Assembly (NCBI RefSeq): GCF_000245735.1
Contig: NZ_AHTH01000005.1
Location: 310,001 to 374,000, forward strand
Origin: Alishewanella jeotgali KCTC 22429
GTDB lineage: Bacteria > Pseudomonadota > Gammaproteobacteria > Enterobacterales > Alteromonadaceae
Reading direction: 5' to 3'
DNA: 64,000 nucleotides
Below are positions 1 through 8,641 of the stretch, piece after piece. The notes below the pieces were generated by a model. The model was given only the letters and a program-made list of their open reading frames with translations, was not told the origin of the DNA and ran no database searches. The position numbers and the translations under genes are program-made. Each line of letters opens with the position of its first letter. Positions within the stretch are counted from its first letter, which is position 1.

Positions 1-892
1 ATATGACGAACCTTACGCCGACAGCTCCGCCATCCCGACTTACCGGGTGTGCCAGTTGGCCCGACAGCATGTTACCGTTGCCTTATCAGGTGATGGCGGC
101 GATGAGCTGTTTGCCGGTTACCGTCGCTACCGCTTTCAGTTACATGAAGAAAAAATGCGCAGCATGTTGCCGGATGCTATGCGCCGTCACATCTTTGGCC
201 CCCTGGGCCGGCACTACCCGAAACTGGATTGGGCACCGCGCTTTGTCAGAGCCAAAACCACCTTTCAATCCCTCGCTATGTCAGCATTAGATGGCTATTG
301 CAACGCCGTTTCTATTATGCGAGCCGATGCGCGCGCTCAGTTATTTTCACCGCAGTTAAAGCAGCATCTGGCTGGCTATAGCGCCAATGAGGTGTTTGAG
401 CGCCATGCCGTTAACGCTAAAACCGATGATCCGCTGAAGCTGGTGCAATATCTGGATATGAAAACCTATCTCGTTGGCGATATTCTGACCAAGGTCGACC
501 GCGCCAGCATGGCCCATTCGCTGGAGGTCCGGGTGCCACTGTTGGATCATAAATTTGTTGAATGGGCCAGCCGCATCCCCTCCGCCATGAATATTCAGGG
601 CCAGGAGGGCAAAGCTGCCTTTAAACAGGCCCTGGAGCCCTATTTGCCGCACGATATCCTGTATCGTAAAAAAATGGGCTTTGCCGTCCCCTTGGCCAGT
701 TGGTTTCGCGGACCATTAAAGCAGGCATTGCAGCAGGCATTGTCGAGTGAGGCTCTGGCCGATGCCGGGCTTTTTAATCAGGCCTATATTCAGCGTTTAT
801 ATCAGCAACACCAGAGTGGCCAGCACGATCACAGTTCGGCGCTGTGGAGCTTACTGATGTTTTCTCAATTTTATCAGCAGCAGTTGGGGTAA
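1..892 (+). CDS. XrtA-associated asparagine-synthase-like amidotransferase (5' truncated)
   Basis: This is the C-terminal synthetase half of an asparagine synthase B-type enzyme, which transfers glutamine- or ammonia-derived nitrogen to an ATP-activated carboxylate. The reading frame is open from base 2 (codons for YDEPYADSSAIPTY), so the start and the glutaminase domain lie outside the window. Visible signatures are SGDGGDELFAGYRRY, the KVDRASMAHSLEVRVPLLDH block and the closing KMGFAVPLASWFRGPL. The tail HDHSSALWSLLMFSQFY fits the exosortase A system-associated amidotransferase 1 family. It is followed after 3 bp by a second amidotransferase gene, so the two are probably co-transcribed. The likely role is amidation of a uronic acid or other sugar carboxylate in exopolysaccharide assembly; the substrate is unknown. 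Confidence 0.9.
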   Translation, partial: YDEPYADSSAIPTYRVCQLARQHVTVALSGDGGDELFAGYRRYRFQLHEEKMRSMLPDAMRRHIFGPLGRHYPKLDWAPRFVRAKTTFQSLAMSALDGYCNAVSIMRADARAQLFSPQLKQHLAGYSANEVFERHAVNAKTDDPLKLVQYLDMKTYLVGDILTKVDRASMAHSLEVRVPLLDHKFVEWASRIPSAMNIQGQEGKAAFKQALEPYLPHDILYRKKMGFAVPLASWFRGPLKQALQQALSSEALADAGLFNQAYIQRLYQQHQSGQHDHSSALWSLLMFSQFYQQQLG

Positions 893-895
893 GCG

Positions 896-2815
896 ATGTG
901 TGGTATTCATGGCCTGGTCGCCCTCAACCGACCCCAACAATTTCCGGCTGACTGGTTGAATCTGATGGGCGATATTACTGCCCACCGAGGGCCAGACGAT
1001 AGTGGGTATTTTCTGGCGGACAATATTGCATTGGGCATGCGCCGCTTATCGGTGATCGACTTAGCCGGCGGTCATCAACCTATTAGCAGTGATGACGGAC
1101 AGTTGGTGTTGATCTGTAACGGCGAAATTTATAACTATCGGCAACTGCGAGCCGAGTTAGCTGGTTGCCAGTTTAAAACCCAGTCAGACGTTGAAGTGAT
1201 CCTGCACCTTTATCAGCTGCACGGCGTTGATTGCCTGCGTTTTCTTAATGGTATGTTTGCTTTTGCGCTTTGGGATAACCGTAAGCAACAATTATTTATC
1301 GCCCGCGATCGACTGGGTATCAAGCCGTTATATTACGCCGAAAAACAGGGTTACCTGGCTTTTTCAACTGAAAGCAAAGCCATACTGGCCCTGCCCGATT
1401 TTAAAGCCGAAGTCTGTCCGCACGGTTTACAGCAATACCTGCAATTAGGCTATGTACCCGCGCCTTACTCAATGTTTAATGGCATCCGCAAACTTGAAGT
1501 AGCTAGCTACCTGCTGATTGACAAAGACAGTATCAGACAACAGCAATACTGGCAGCCAGATTTTCAGCAGCATGAACACGACTCGGAACAAAGCTGGGTG
1601 CGGCGTATTCGCGAGCAACTGGAACAGTCGGTCGCGATGCAAATGGTCAGCGACGTGCCCTTGGGCGCGTTCTTATCCGGCGGCGTTGACTCCAGCGCCG
1701 TCGTGGCCTTGATGTCCAAACATTCCAGCCAGCCGGTGAAAACCTATGCTATCGGTTTTGATACCGGCGGTGCCGGCCAGTTTTATAATGAATTGCCTTA
1801 CGCCCGAGCGGTAGCCGAATTATTTGGCACCCAACACAAAGAAATTCTGGTAAAACCCGATGTCGTGGGCTTACTGCCAAAACTGTTATGGCACCTGGAT
1901 GAGCCCGTCGCCGACAGTGCCTTTATTACCACCTATCTGGTGTCTGAGTTTGCCAGAAAAGAGGTGACAGTGATCCTGTCCGGTGTCGGAGGTGATGAGT
2001 TATTTGGTGGCTATCGCCGTTATCTGGGTGAACATTACTTACAGAAGTACCAGAAAATTCCAGCCTGGTTGCGCCAACGATTGATCAGCCCACTGGCGAA
2101 AAAGCTACCCAGTGACCGCCATTCTAAATGGTTAAACACCCTGCGGTTAACCAAAGCCTTTGTGCAAAGTGCAGAGCTATCTGAGGATGAACGTTATCTG
2201 CGTTATATGCAGGTGTTTAGCCCGCAACAAAGCCAGCAGTTGCTGCAACAGCCGCTGGCAGCAGGCAGTTTGTTACAACAACGCTATCAGCACAGCAAGG
2301 CCGAACAAAGTTTATGGCGGATGTTTGATACCGATCGGCAAACACAACTGGCCGACGATTTATTACTGCTGACCGATAAAATGACCATGGCTACCTCCCT
2401 GGAGTGTCGGGTCCCCTTTTTAGACCATCAATTGGTTGAATTAGCTGTGCAGATGCCACAGCAATTAGTGATGAAAAACGGCCGGTTAAAACATCTGTTA
2501 AAAGAAGCATTAAGCGATATGTTGCCAACCACTATTCTCGATAGAGCCAAACGCGGTTTTGGCGCGCCCTTGGGTGCCTGGCTTAAACAAGAGTTAGCAG
2601 GTTTATTAACCCTGTTTGTTAACCAGCAACGGGTTGAGCAACGCGGCCTGCTGAGCTGGCCTCTGATCGCCCATACCTTGCAGTTACATCAGTCGGGGCA
2701 GGAAGATCATACCGATCATTTGCTGGCATTGCTGAATCTGGAAATTTGGTGCCAGCTTTACCTTGATGGCCAAACGGCTGAACAAATCAGCCAGACAATC
2801 AAGAGGTCATTATGA
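896..2815 (+). CDS. Asparagine synthase (glutamine-hydrolysing) family amidotransferase
   Basis: A complete class II glutamine amidotransferase of 639 residues. It begins MCGIHGLVAL, so the catalytic Cys2 nucleophile is present, followed by HRGPDDSG, a CNGEIYNY block and RDRLGIKPLYY of the glutaminase domain (about residues 1-210). The ATP-pyrophosphatase loop FLSGGVDSS appears near residue 260, and the C-terminal synthetase domain contains SGVGGDELFGGYRRY and KMTMATSLECRVPFLDH. Family knowledge: glutamine is hydrolysed and ammonia is channelled to an adenylated carboxylate. The gene overlaps the next by 4 bp (ATGA). It is a second, divergent copy beside the truncated one upstream, so the locus may amidate two different substrates. 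Function in polysaccharide modification is inferred from context. Confidence 0.92.
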   Translation: MCGIHGLVALNRPQQFPADWLNLMGDITAHRGPDDSGYFLADNIALGMRRLSVIDLAGGHQPISSDDGQLVLICNGEIYNYRQLRAELAGCQFKTQSDVEVILHLYQLHGVDCLRFLNGMFAFALWDNRKQQLFIARDRLGIKPLYYAEKQGYLAFSTESKAILALPDFKAEVCPHGLQQYLQLGYVPAPYSMFNGIRKLEVASYLLIDKDSIRQQQYWQPDFQQHEHDSEQSWVRRIREQLEQSVAMQMVSDVPLGAFLSGGVDSSAVVALMSKHSSQPVKTYAIGFDTGGAGQFYNELPYARAVAELFGTQHKEILVKPDVVGLLPKLLWHLDEPVADSAFITTYLVSEFARKEVTVILSGVGGDELFGGYRRYLGEHYLQKYQKIPAWLRQRLISPLAKKLPSDRHSKWLNTLRLTKAFVQSAELSEDERYLRYMQVFSPQQSQQLLQQPLAAGSLLQQRYQHSKAEQSLWRMFDTDRQTQLADDLLLLTDKMTMATSLECRVPFLDHQLVELAVQMPQQLVMKNGRLKHLLKEALSDMLPTTILDRAKRGFGAPLGAWLKQELAGLLTLFVNQQRVEQRGLLSWPLIAHTLQLHQSGQEDHTDHLLALLNLEIWCQLYLDGQTAEQISQTIKRSL

Positions 2816-4038
2816 AGATTTTGTATCTGTGCCACCGATTTCCATTTCCGCCTAAGCGCGGCGGTAAAATTCGCCCCTTTAATATGATCAGCCACTTTCA
2901 CCGACAAGGCCACCAGGTGTATGTCGCGTCGCTCGCCCGAAATGCGGCGGAAGCTGCCGAGGGCCGCGGAATTACCAACCACTGCACGCATTACTTCGCT
3001 GCGGTGGTGTCGGAGCCCTGGCAATTTTGCCGCATGCTGTTGCGCTTACCGCTATTAACGCCGTCTTCTATGGGCTACTTTTACAGCCGCGACTTACAGC
3101 GCCACGTCAATCAATTACTGCAACAACATCAATTTGATCTGATTTTTGTACATTGCTCGTCAGTGGCTCAATACGTTGCCCATGTAACTGATATCCCTAA
3201 GTTATTGGATTTTGGTGATATGGACTCACAAAAATGGCTGGCGTACCGGGCCTTTAAGCCGTTCCCACTGAGTCTGGGCTATTGGTTGGAAGGGCAAAAG
3301 ATGCTGCGGGCAGAAAAGCAGTTAGCCACCCGGTTTGACCTTTGTACTACCACCACCAAAGCTGAGTTGGCGACTTTACAAAGCTATCAAACCGATGTTC
3401 CTACGGCCTGGTTTCCTAATGGTGTCGATTCAGACTATTTCAGGCCCACGCCAAACAGCTATGAAAACCACAGCCTGTCTTTTATCGGTCGCATGGATTA
3501 TTACCCAAATCAGGAAGCTATGCTGCAGTTCTGTCGACACACCCTGCCATTAATCCGCCAGCAAGTGCCTGATGTTAAGCTTTATATCGTCGGAGCCGAA
3601 CCGAGTAAAGCCATTCGCGATCTGGCGTTAATACCAGGTGTCATTGTCACCGGTTCAGTCGATGATGTCAGGCCCTATATTTTGCATACCGCTGCTATGG
3701 TCGCGCCACTGAATATTGCCCGGGGCACCCAGAACAAAATTCTGGAAGCCATGGCGATGGGTGTGCCAGTGGTATGCAGCAGCCAGGCCGCCGGAGGCAT
3801 TGATGCTGTTGCTGGCCAGCACTTTTTAATCGCCGATACGCCAGCACAATATGCGCAGGAACTCTGCCGTTTAATGTTAGAGCCAGCGCTCCGGCAACAG
3901 CTGTCACAAGCAGGCCGGGAGCGCATGCTCAGCCATCATCAGTGGCATTTGTCGATGCAACAGTTAGACAGCATAGTGCAGCAATGCCTAAACTTATTTC
4001 AGGAAACCCAACAGACACAACGGGAAGTGCAATTATGA
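2812..4038 (+). CDS. Glycosyltransferase, PEP-CTERM/EpsH1 system-associated (GT4-like)
   Basis: A 408-residue GT-B glycosyltransferase. The N-terminus MKILYLCHRFPFPPKRGGK, with its conserved RFPFPP..GGKIRP motif, is typical of the sugar transferase family associated with exosortase A loci (TIGR03087, as remembered). The C-terminal half holds the donor-binding domain: FIGRMDYYPN, VIVTGSVDDVRPY and the EAMAMGVPVV block with an acidic residue of the EX7E type. No signal peptide or transmembrane segment is seen, so it probably acts at the cytoplasmic face of the inner membrane, adding a sugar to a lipid-linked intermediate. Start overlaps the preceding stop (ATGA), and its own stop overlaps the next start in the same way, indicating translational coupling. 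The sugar specificity cannot be read from the sequence. Confidence 0.9.
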   Translation: MKILYLCHRFPFPPKRGGKIRPFNMISHFHRQGHQVYVASLARNAAEAAEGRGITNHCTHYFAAVVSEPWQFCRMLLRLPLLTPSSMGYFYSRDLQRHVNQLLQQHQFDLIFVHCSSVAQYVAHVTDIPKLLDFGDMDSQKWLAYRAFKPFPLSLGYWLEGQKMLRAEKQLATRFDLCTTTTKAELATLQSYQTDVPTAWFPNGVDSDYFRPTPNSYENHSLSFIGRMDYYPNQEAMLQFCRHTLPLIRQQVPDVKLYIVGAEPSKAIRDLALIPGVIVTGSVDDVRPYILHTAAMVAPLNIARGTQNKILEAMAMGVPVVCSSQAAGGIDAVAGQHFLIADTPAQYAQELCRLMLEPALRQQLSQAGRERMLSHHQWHLSMQQLDSIVQQCLNLFQETQQTQREVQL

Positions 4039-5351
4039 ATATCAGTATTTTTGGTCTGGGCTATGTTGGTGCGGTATCGCTAGCCTGCTTGGCTCGCGAT
4101 GGTAATACAGTGATCGGGGTCGACATTGATCCGGTAAAACTGCAGTTGATTATGGATGGCCGCTCTCCTGTGATAGAGGAAGGCATGCCCGAGTTGATGG
4201 CAGCCATGGCGGCCAGTGGCCGGGTGCAGGTGACGCAAGATGTGCAACAGGCGGTCAACCAAACTGAGGTATCTTTTATCTGTGTCGGCACACCGTCGCA
4301 GGCGAATGGCAGTCAGGATCAAACGGCGGTTTTACGACTGGCCGAGCAACTAGGTAAGGCGCTGGCCAGTAAAAGTACTCACCATACTATTGTATTTCGC
4401 TCAACTCTGTTACCCGGCACCGTTGAAGGCAAGTTAAAAACTCTGCTGGAACAACATTCAGATAAAAAAGATGGCGTTGATTTTGATATCTGCTTTCAAC
4501 CAGAGTTTCTGCGAGAAGGCAGCTCAATTAAAGACTATGACAACCCACCTTTTACCATTGTCGGCGCCAATACTGAGCGCGCGCATCAGCAAATGCAGCG
4601 GCTGTTTGGTCATTTACCAGGCCAGTACCATAAAACTGATGTCAAAACGGCAGAAACCGTAAAGTACTTCTGTAATATCTTTCATGCGCTGAAAATCACC
4701 TTCGCCAATGAAGTGGCGCGGCTGTGTGAGGGCCTGGCGGTAGATCCCTTTAAAGTGATGGATTTAGTCTGTGCTGACAAACAGCTCAATATTTCCACCG
4801 CCTATTTAAAGCCAGGGTTTGCTTTTGGTGGTTCTTGTTTACCCAAAGATCTGCGTGCAATGCAATATGTCGCCAAACAAGCAGATATCCAAATCCCGAT
4901 GCTGGGACATGTTTTAAGTTCCAACCATATTCATTTACAACAAGCCTGCAAAAAGATTTTAGCCCTGGGCTGTCGGCAAATAGGCATGATTGGTCTGAGC
5001 TTTAAATCCGGTACCGACGATTTGCGCGAAAGTCCGCTGGTTGATTTAGCCGAATACCTGATTGGTAAGGGTATGCAACTGAGTATTTATGATCCGGAGG
5101 TCAACTTGTCGCGCCTACTCGGGGCCAATAAAAAATATATTGAAGAGTCCATCCCGCATATCGGCCAACTGATGAGTGAGGATGTTGCCGCCGTGCTGGC
5201 GAATAATAGCGTTATCATCTTGGGTTTGAACGATAAAGCCTTAGTGGAGCAAGTGCTGGCCGGCTTAACTGCTGAACATACGCTAGTTGATTTGGTGCAC
5301 CTGAAACAGCCCGAGCAGGTTAAAGGCAAATATATTGGGATGTGCTGGTGA
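4035..5351 (+). CDS. GDP-mannose/UDP-glucose 6-dehydrogenase family, AlgD-like
   Basis: An NAD-dependent nucleotide-sugar dehydrogenase of 438 residues that oxidises a sugar C6 alcohol to the uronate. It has the Rossmann start MNISIFGLGYVGAV, then SFICVGTP, NPPFTIVG, the catalytic-cysteine motif FAFGGSCLPKD, and GLSFKSGTDDLRESPLVDLAE. The sequence ending KYIGMCW is very close to the C-terminal EGICW of Pseudomonas AlgD, and the overall pattern resembles AlgD (GDP-mannose 6-dehydrogenase) more than UDP-glucose dehydrogenase. I therefore favour GDP-mannuronate as product, but this rests on remembered family features. The ATG at 4035 overlaps the upstream stop by 4 bp; an in-frame upstream start inside the previous gene is rejected. 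It supplies an acidic sugar donor to the cluster. Confidence 0.9.
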   Translation: MNISIFGLGYVGAVSLACLARDGNTVIGVDIDPVKLQLIMDGRSPVIEEGMPELMAAMAASGRVQVTQDVQQAVNQTEVSFICVGTPSQANGSQDQTAVLRLAEQLGKALASKSTHHTIVFRSTLLPGTVEGKLKTLLEQHSDKKDGVDFDICFQPEFLREGSSIKDYDNPPFTIVGANTERAHQQMQRLFGHLPGQYHKTDVKTAETVKYFCNIFHALKITFANEVARLCEGLAVDPFKVMDLVCADKQLNISTAYLKPGFAFGGSCLPKDLRAMQYVAKQADIQIPMLGHVLSSNHIHLQQACKKILALGCRQIGMIGLSFKSGTDDLRESPLVDLAEYLIGKGMQLSIYDPEVNLSRLLGANKKYIEESIPHIGQLMSEDVAAVLANNSVIILGLNDKALVEQVLAGLTAEHTLVDLVHLKQPEQVKGKYIGMCW

Positions 5352-6343
5352 TGAAATGGACCCCATGGCGCAGCTGTAGCTTACTCATCGTCCTGATGTT
5401 AAGCCCGCTGTTGCTTTTGATAAGCCTTTATCCCAGCGCCACTGAACTGGTGAAGCTTCGCAACGCACTGGTCTTTAATGTCATCACCGAAGCAGAGGCC
5501 GATTGGCCTGGTACGGCCTTTCCGGCGAGCTTTCGCCAGGAGCAAACGCCTTTGCCGCTAGCCTTAACGGGCCTGATGCAACCTGTGATGACGGAGCATG
5601 CTGCCAAAGATCTGGAGTTCGTTCTGGCCAATGCACAGCGTCTTAATTTGCACCACAAGCGTAAAGGCGGTGCCATTCAAGCCAATACCGCTCACACCTT
5701 TAATATCATTGCCGAGCAACAACAAGGCTATTGTGCAGATTACACCCAGGTGATAAATGTTCTGGCTTATGCCATAGGGGTGCCCGTTCGTGAATGGGCG
5801 ATTGCTTTTGATGGCTTTGGCGGTCATGGCCATGCCTTTAATGAGATTTGGGATGACCGACGCCAGCAATGGATTATGCTGGATGTATTTAATGGCTTTT
5901 ATCCGGTAAGGCGCGACGATCAGCAACCACTATCAGTGCTGGCATTTCGCCAACTACTGCAACAGTCCCCCGAGCAAATCCAACTGCAATTGATTCCTGA
6001 CTCCGCCTTTGGTTTCCGTGATGAGGCAATGGCTATCCGCTATTTTCAACGCGGCACCGATCAGTTTTATTTGTGGTGGGCAAATGATCAGCTCACACAG
6101 GAATCGACAGCAATAGTGCGGCATTTGGCAGCTATTTCGATACATCTTAGTCAACTCGCGGCAATAGTCAGCGGCCAATATCCGCAAATTAAAGCCATTA
6201 GCCAAAGTGATAATCAGCAGCTGCTTGAGGAAATGTTGCAGCTAAAACGCTGGCTGTGGCGACTGTTTTATCTGGAACTGTTGCTGCTTGTTTGCCTGCT
6301 TATCTGTTTATATCGGGCGCTAACCTCGCGCAGTGGGAGTTAA
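5351..6343 (+). CDS. Membrane-anchored transglutaminase-like protein
   Basis: A 330-residue protein with a hydrophobic segment near the N-terminus (LLIVLMLSPLLLLISLY) and another near the C-terminus (LFYLELLLLVCLLICLY), enclosing a periplasmic transglutaminase-like core. The papain-like triad is visible: Cys in QGYCADYTQV, His in GGHGHAFNEIWDD and Asp in IMLDVFNGFYPV. Such proteins act as peptidases, amidases or amide ligases; the partner here is unknown. The ATG at 5351 overlaps the upstream TGA (TGATG), favouring it over a GTG at 5342. It sits between the nucleotide-sugar dehydrogenase and glycosyltransferases, so a role in processing or cross-linking exported polymer or protein is inferred. 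Transglutaminase-like genes recur in exopolysaccharide loci of this type. Confidence 0.8.
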   Translation: MKWTPWRSCSLLIVLMLSPLLLLISLYPSATELVKLRNALVFNVITEAEADWPGTAFPASFRQEQTPLPLALTGLMQPVMTEHAAKDLEFVLANAQRLNLHHKRKGGAIQANTAHTFNIIAEQQQGYCADYTQVINVLAYAIGVPVREWAIAFDGFGGHGHAFNEIWDDRRQQWIMLDVFNGFYPVRRDDQQPLSVLAFRQLLQQSPEQIQLQLIPDSAFGFRDEAMAIRYFQRGTDQFYLWWANDQLTQESTAIVRHLAAISIHLSQLAAIVSGQYPQIKAISQSDNQQLLEEMLQLKRWLWRLFYLELLLLVCLLICLYRALTSRSGS

Positions 6344-6347
6344 AAGG

Positions 6348-7568
6348 ATGTCAGGAACACAATTGAAAGTTCTGCATATTTTTGACCACTCCGCACCACT
6401 GCACAGTGGTTATAGCTTTCGCAGCCTGGCTATTCTGCAGCAACAACGGATACTAGGTATTGACACCCGACAGCTGACCAGTAGCAAACATTATGCCCCT
6501 GGCCCGATGGCAGAGCAGATTGATGATTTGATATTTCATCGCACCGCCCCCGGCTGGCTAGCCAAGGTACCGGTGTTACAACAATGGGATGTGATCCGGC
6601 AACTTGAACGCAGCCTGACTGCATTGGTACTGCGGCAGCGGCCGGATATTTTGCATGCGCACTCCCCATGTTTAAATGCGCTGGCTGCCGCCCGGGTCGC
6701 CCGCCGTTTTAATATTCCTTTAGTATATGAAATGCGCGCTTCCTGGGAAGATGCTGCGGTCAGTCATGGCTCCTGTAAAGAAGGTGATCTGCGCTACCGG
6801 CTGGGCCAGTGGTTAGAAAAAAAGGCACTGCACCAGGCCAGTCATGTGGTGACTATCTGTCAGGGACTGGCCAAACAAATCGCCGATTGGGGCGTTGCTC
6901 CCTCGCGCATCACCATAGTGCCTAATGCTGTCGACCCTGATGCCTTTAGCCCCTGCCAGCACAAAGATGCCGGGTTAGTCGCTGAATTGGGGTTAACTGA
7001 AGCGACTGTGCTGGGATTTTTGGGCTCCTTTTATCGCTACGAGGGCTTGCATATCCTGCTTGATGCGCTGGCATTATTAGCCCCCCGCTATCCGCAATTA
7101 AAAGTGTTATTGGTCGGTGGTGGCTTGCAGGAAGCTGCTCTGCGCGCACAGGCTAAACAGTTGAATATCAGTGATTCGGTGATCTTTACCGGCCGGGTTG
7201 CCCATAAAGATATCAGCCGCTATTACAGTCTGGTGGATGTTTTTGTTTACCCTAGGGAAGCGATCCGCCTGACTGAGTTGGTAACGCCATTAAAACCGCT
7301 GGAAGCGATGGCACAGCAGGGCCTGGTGGTGGCGTCTGATATTGGTGGTCACCGCGAGCTGATCCGTCACAATGATACCGGTATTTTATTTGACGCCGAT
7401 AATCCGAAAAAACTGGCTGAAGTGTTACAGCAGTTACTGCAAAACCCGGCAGACTGGCCAAGATTAAAAGCCAATGGCCGGCGCTTTGTCGAACAAGAGC
7501 GCAGTTGGCAAAATAGCGTCGCCAGAATTTTACCAGTGTATCAGCAACTGACAGAGGCAGCCGGATGA
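6348..7568 (+). CDS. Glycosyltransferase, PEP-CTERM/exosortase A-associated (GT4)
   Basis: A GT-B fold glycosyltransferase of 406 residues. The opening KVLHIFDHSAPLHSGYSFRS matches the exosortase A-associated glycosyltransferase family (Daro_2409 type, TIGR04063, from memory). Donor-site signatures include ITIVPNAVDP, LGFLGSFYRYEGLHILL, VIFTGRV and LKPLEAMAQQGLVVASDIGGH, containing the EX7E-type acidic pair. The first ATG after an aaaagg ribosome site is at 6348; an upstream GTG at 6333 would overlap the preceding gene and is less likely. No membrane segment is seen, so it is probably peripheral on the cytoplasmic side. The stop overlaps the next start by 4 bp. It probably adds one sugar of the repeat unit. 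Confidence 0.9.
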   Translation: MSGTQLKVLHIFDHSAPLHSGYSFRSLAILQQQRILGIDTRQLTSSKHYAPGPMAEQIDDLIFHRTAPGWLAKVPVLQQWDVIRQLERSLTALVLRQRPDILHAHSPCLNALAAARVARRFNIPLVYEMRASWEDAAVSHGSCKEGDLRYRLGQWLEKKALHQASHVVTICQGLAKQIADWGVAPSRITIVPNAVDPDAFSPCQHKDAGLVAELGLTEATVLGFLGSFYRYEGLHILLDALALLAPRYPQLKVLLVGGGLQEAALRAQAKQLNISDSVIFTGRVAHKDISRYYSLVDVFVYPREAIRLTELVTPLKPLEAMAQQGLVVASDIGGHRELIRHNDTGILFDADNPKKLAEVLQQLLQNPADWPRLKANGRRFVEQERSWQNSVARILPVYQQLTEAAG

Positions 7569-8641
7569 AACTTTTACTGGTAGGCCCTGTCCCGCCGCCT
7601 AATGGCGGCATGGCAATGCAAACCGCGCAGTTGCAACAGCTGCTGTCAGCAGAGCCTGGCTACAAAGTCAGCTTGCTGGCAGTCAATGCCCCTTATCAAC
7701 CGGCCTGGCTCGGTCGTGTTCCAATGTTGCGGGCTTTCGGCCGCTTGATTCCCTATTTCTGGCGGGTACATCAGCAGTTAAAAACCCATGACATCGTGCA
7801 TCTGATGGCTAATTCAGGCTGGGCCTGGCATCTATTTGCCAGCCCGGTGCTGTTACTGGCGCGCTGGCACAACAGGCCTGTAGTGCTAAATTACCGCGGC
7901 GGTTCAGCAGAGCAGTTTTTACAAAGACAACAGCGCTGGGTGCTGCCTTTTATGAAGATGGCAGCTGTCATTGTTACCCCAAGCAATTATTTAAAAAGAG
8001 TATTTTCTAATTATCAGCTCAGTGCCCAGGTCATTGCCAACATCATCAACACCAGTATGTTTGTTCCCAGTGAGCGGCCTTTAAATCCAGACGACTTACA
8101 TCTGGTGGTGACCCGTAATCTGGAGCCTTTATATGATATTGCGACCGCTATTCGCTGCTTTTCCCTGTTACTGCAGCAGTATCCTAATAGCCGCTTATCT
8201 ATCGCCGGCTCAGGTCCCTGCCTGGCTGAGCTAAAAACGCTGGTGAGCCAATCGGGGCTAACTGACAAGGTGGACTTTGTCGGCCGGTTGGACCGAACGC
8301 AAATGGTGGCGCTGTATCAAAGCGCCGATATTATGCTCAACCCCAGTACTGTTGATAATATGCCAAACTCTATACTGGAAGCACTGGCCTGCGCCGTACC
8401 TGTGGTCAGCACTGCTGTGGGGGGCATCCCGGATATGGTACAACATAATAAGCAGGCGCTATTAGTGCCGCCCGGCGAGCCCAAGCTAATGGCCACTGCC
8501 TGCCAGCAGCTGATTGAGCAACCAGAACTTACTGCCAGCATAAAAAAACAGGGGTTAGCGTTAGTTAACAGCATGCAGCCTGCCATGGTGTTGCCACTTT
8601 GGTTGCAGCTATACCGGGAGTTAACGCCGAATGACTGTTAG
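7565..8641 (+). CDS. Glycosyltransferase family 4
   Basis: A GT4-type glycosyltransferase of 358 residues. The glycine-rich start MKLLLVGPVPPPNGGMA is the N-terminal nucleotide-sugar fold, and the donor domain shows LSIAGSGPCLAEL, DFVGRLDR, ADIMLNPS and NSILEALACAVPVVSTAVGGIPD with the conserved glutamates. It starts inside the stop of the preceding gene and its stop overlaps the next gene by 11 bp, so it belongs to the same transcript. The specific linkage made is not deducible. Family assignment is firm; placement in exopolysaccharide repeat assembly is inferred from neighbours. Confidence 0.88.
   Translation: MKLLLVGPVPPPNGGMAMQTAQLQQLLSAEPGYKVSLLAVNAPYQPAWLGRVPMLRAFGRLIPYFWRVHQQLKTHDIVHLMANSGWAWHLFASPVLLLARWHNRPVVLNYRGGSAEQFLQRQQRWVLPFMKMAAVIVTPSNYLKRVFSNYQLSAQVIANIINTSMFVPSERPLNPDDLHLVVTRNLEPLYDIATAIRCFSLLLQQYPNSRLSIAGSGPCLAELKTLVSQSGLTDKVDFVGRLDRTQMVALYQSADIMLNPSTVDNMPNSILEALACAVPVVSTAVGGIPDMVQHNKQALLVPPGEPKLMATACQQLIEQPELTASIKKQGLALVNSMQPAMVLPLWLQLYRELTPNDC

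Noticed and set aside
3942-4034. N-terminal extension of the AlgD-like gene
   Set aside because: It lies inside the preceding glycosyltransferase gene; the ATG at 4035 is placed at a 4 bp stop overlap and begins the Rossmann motif.
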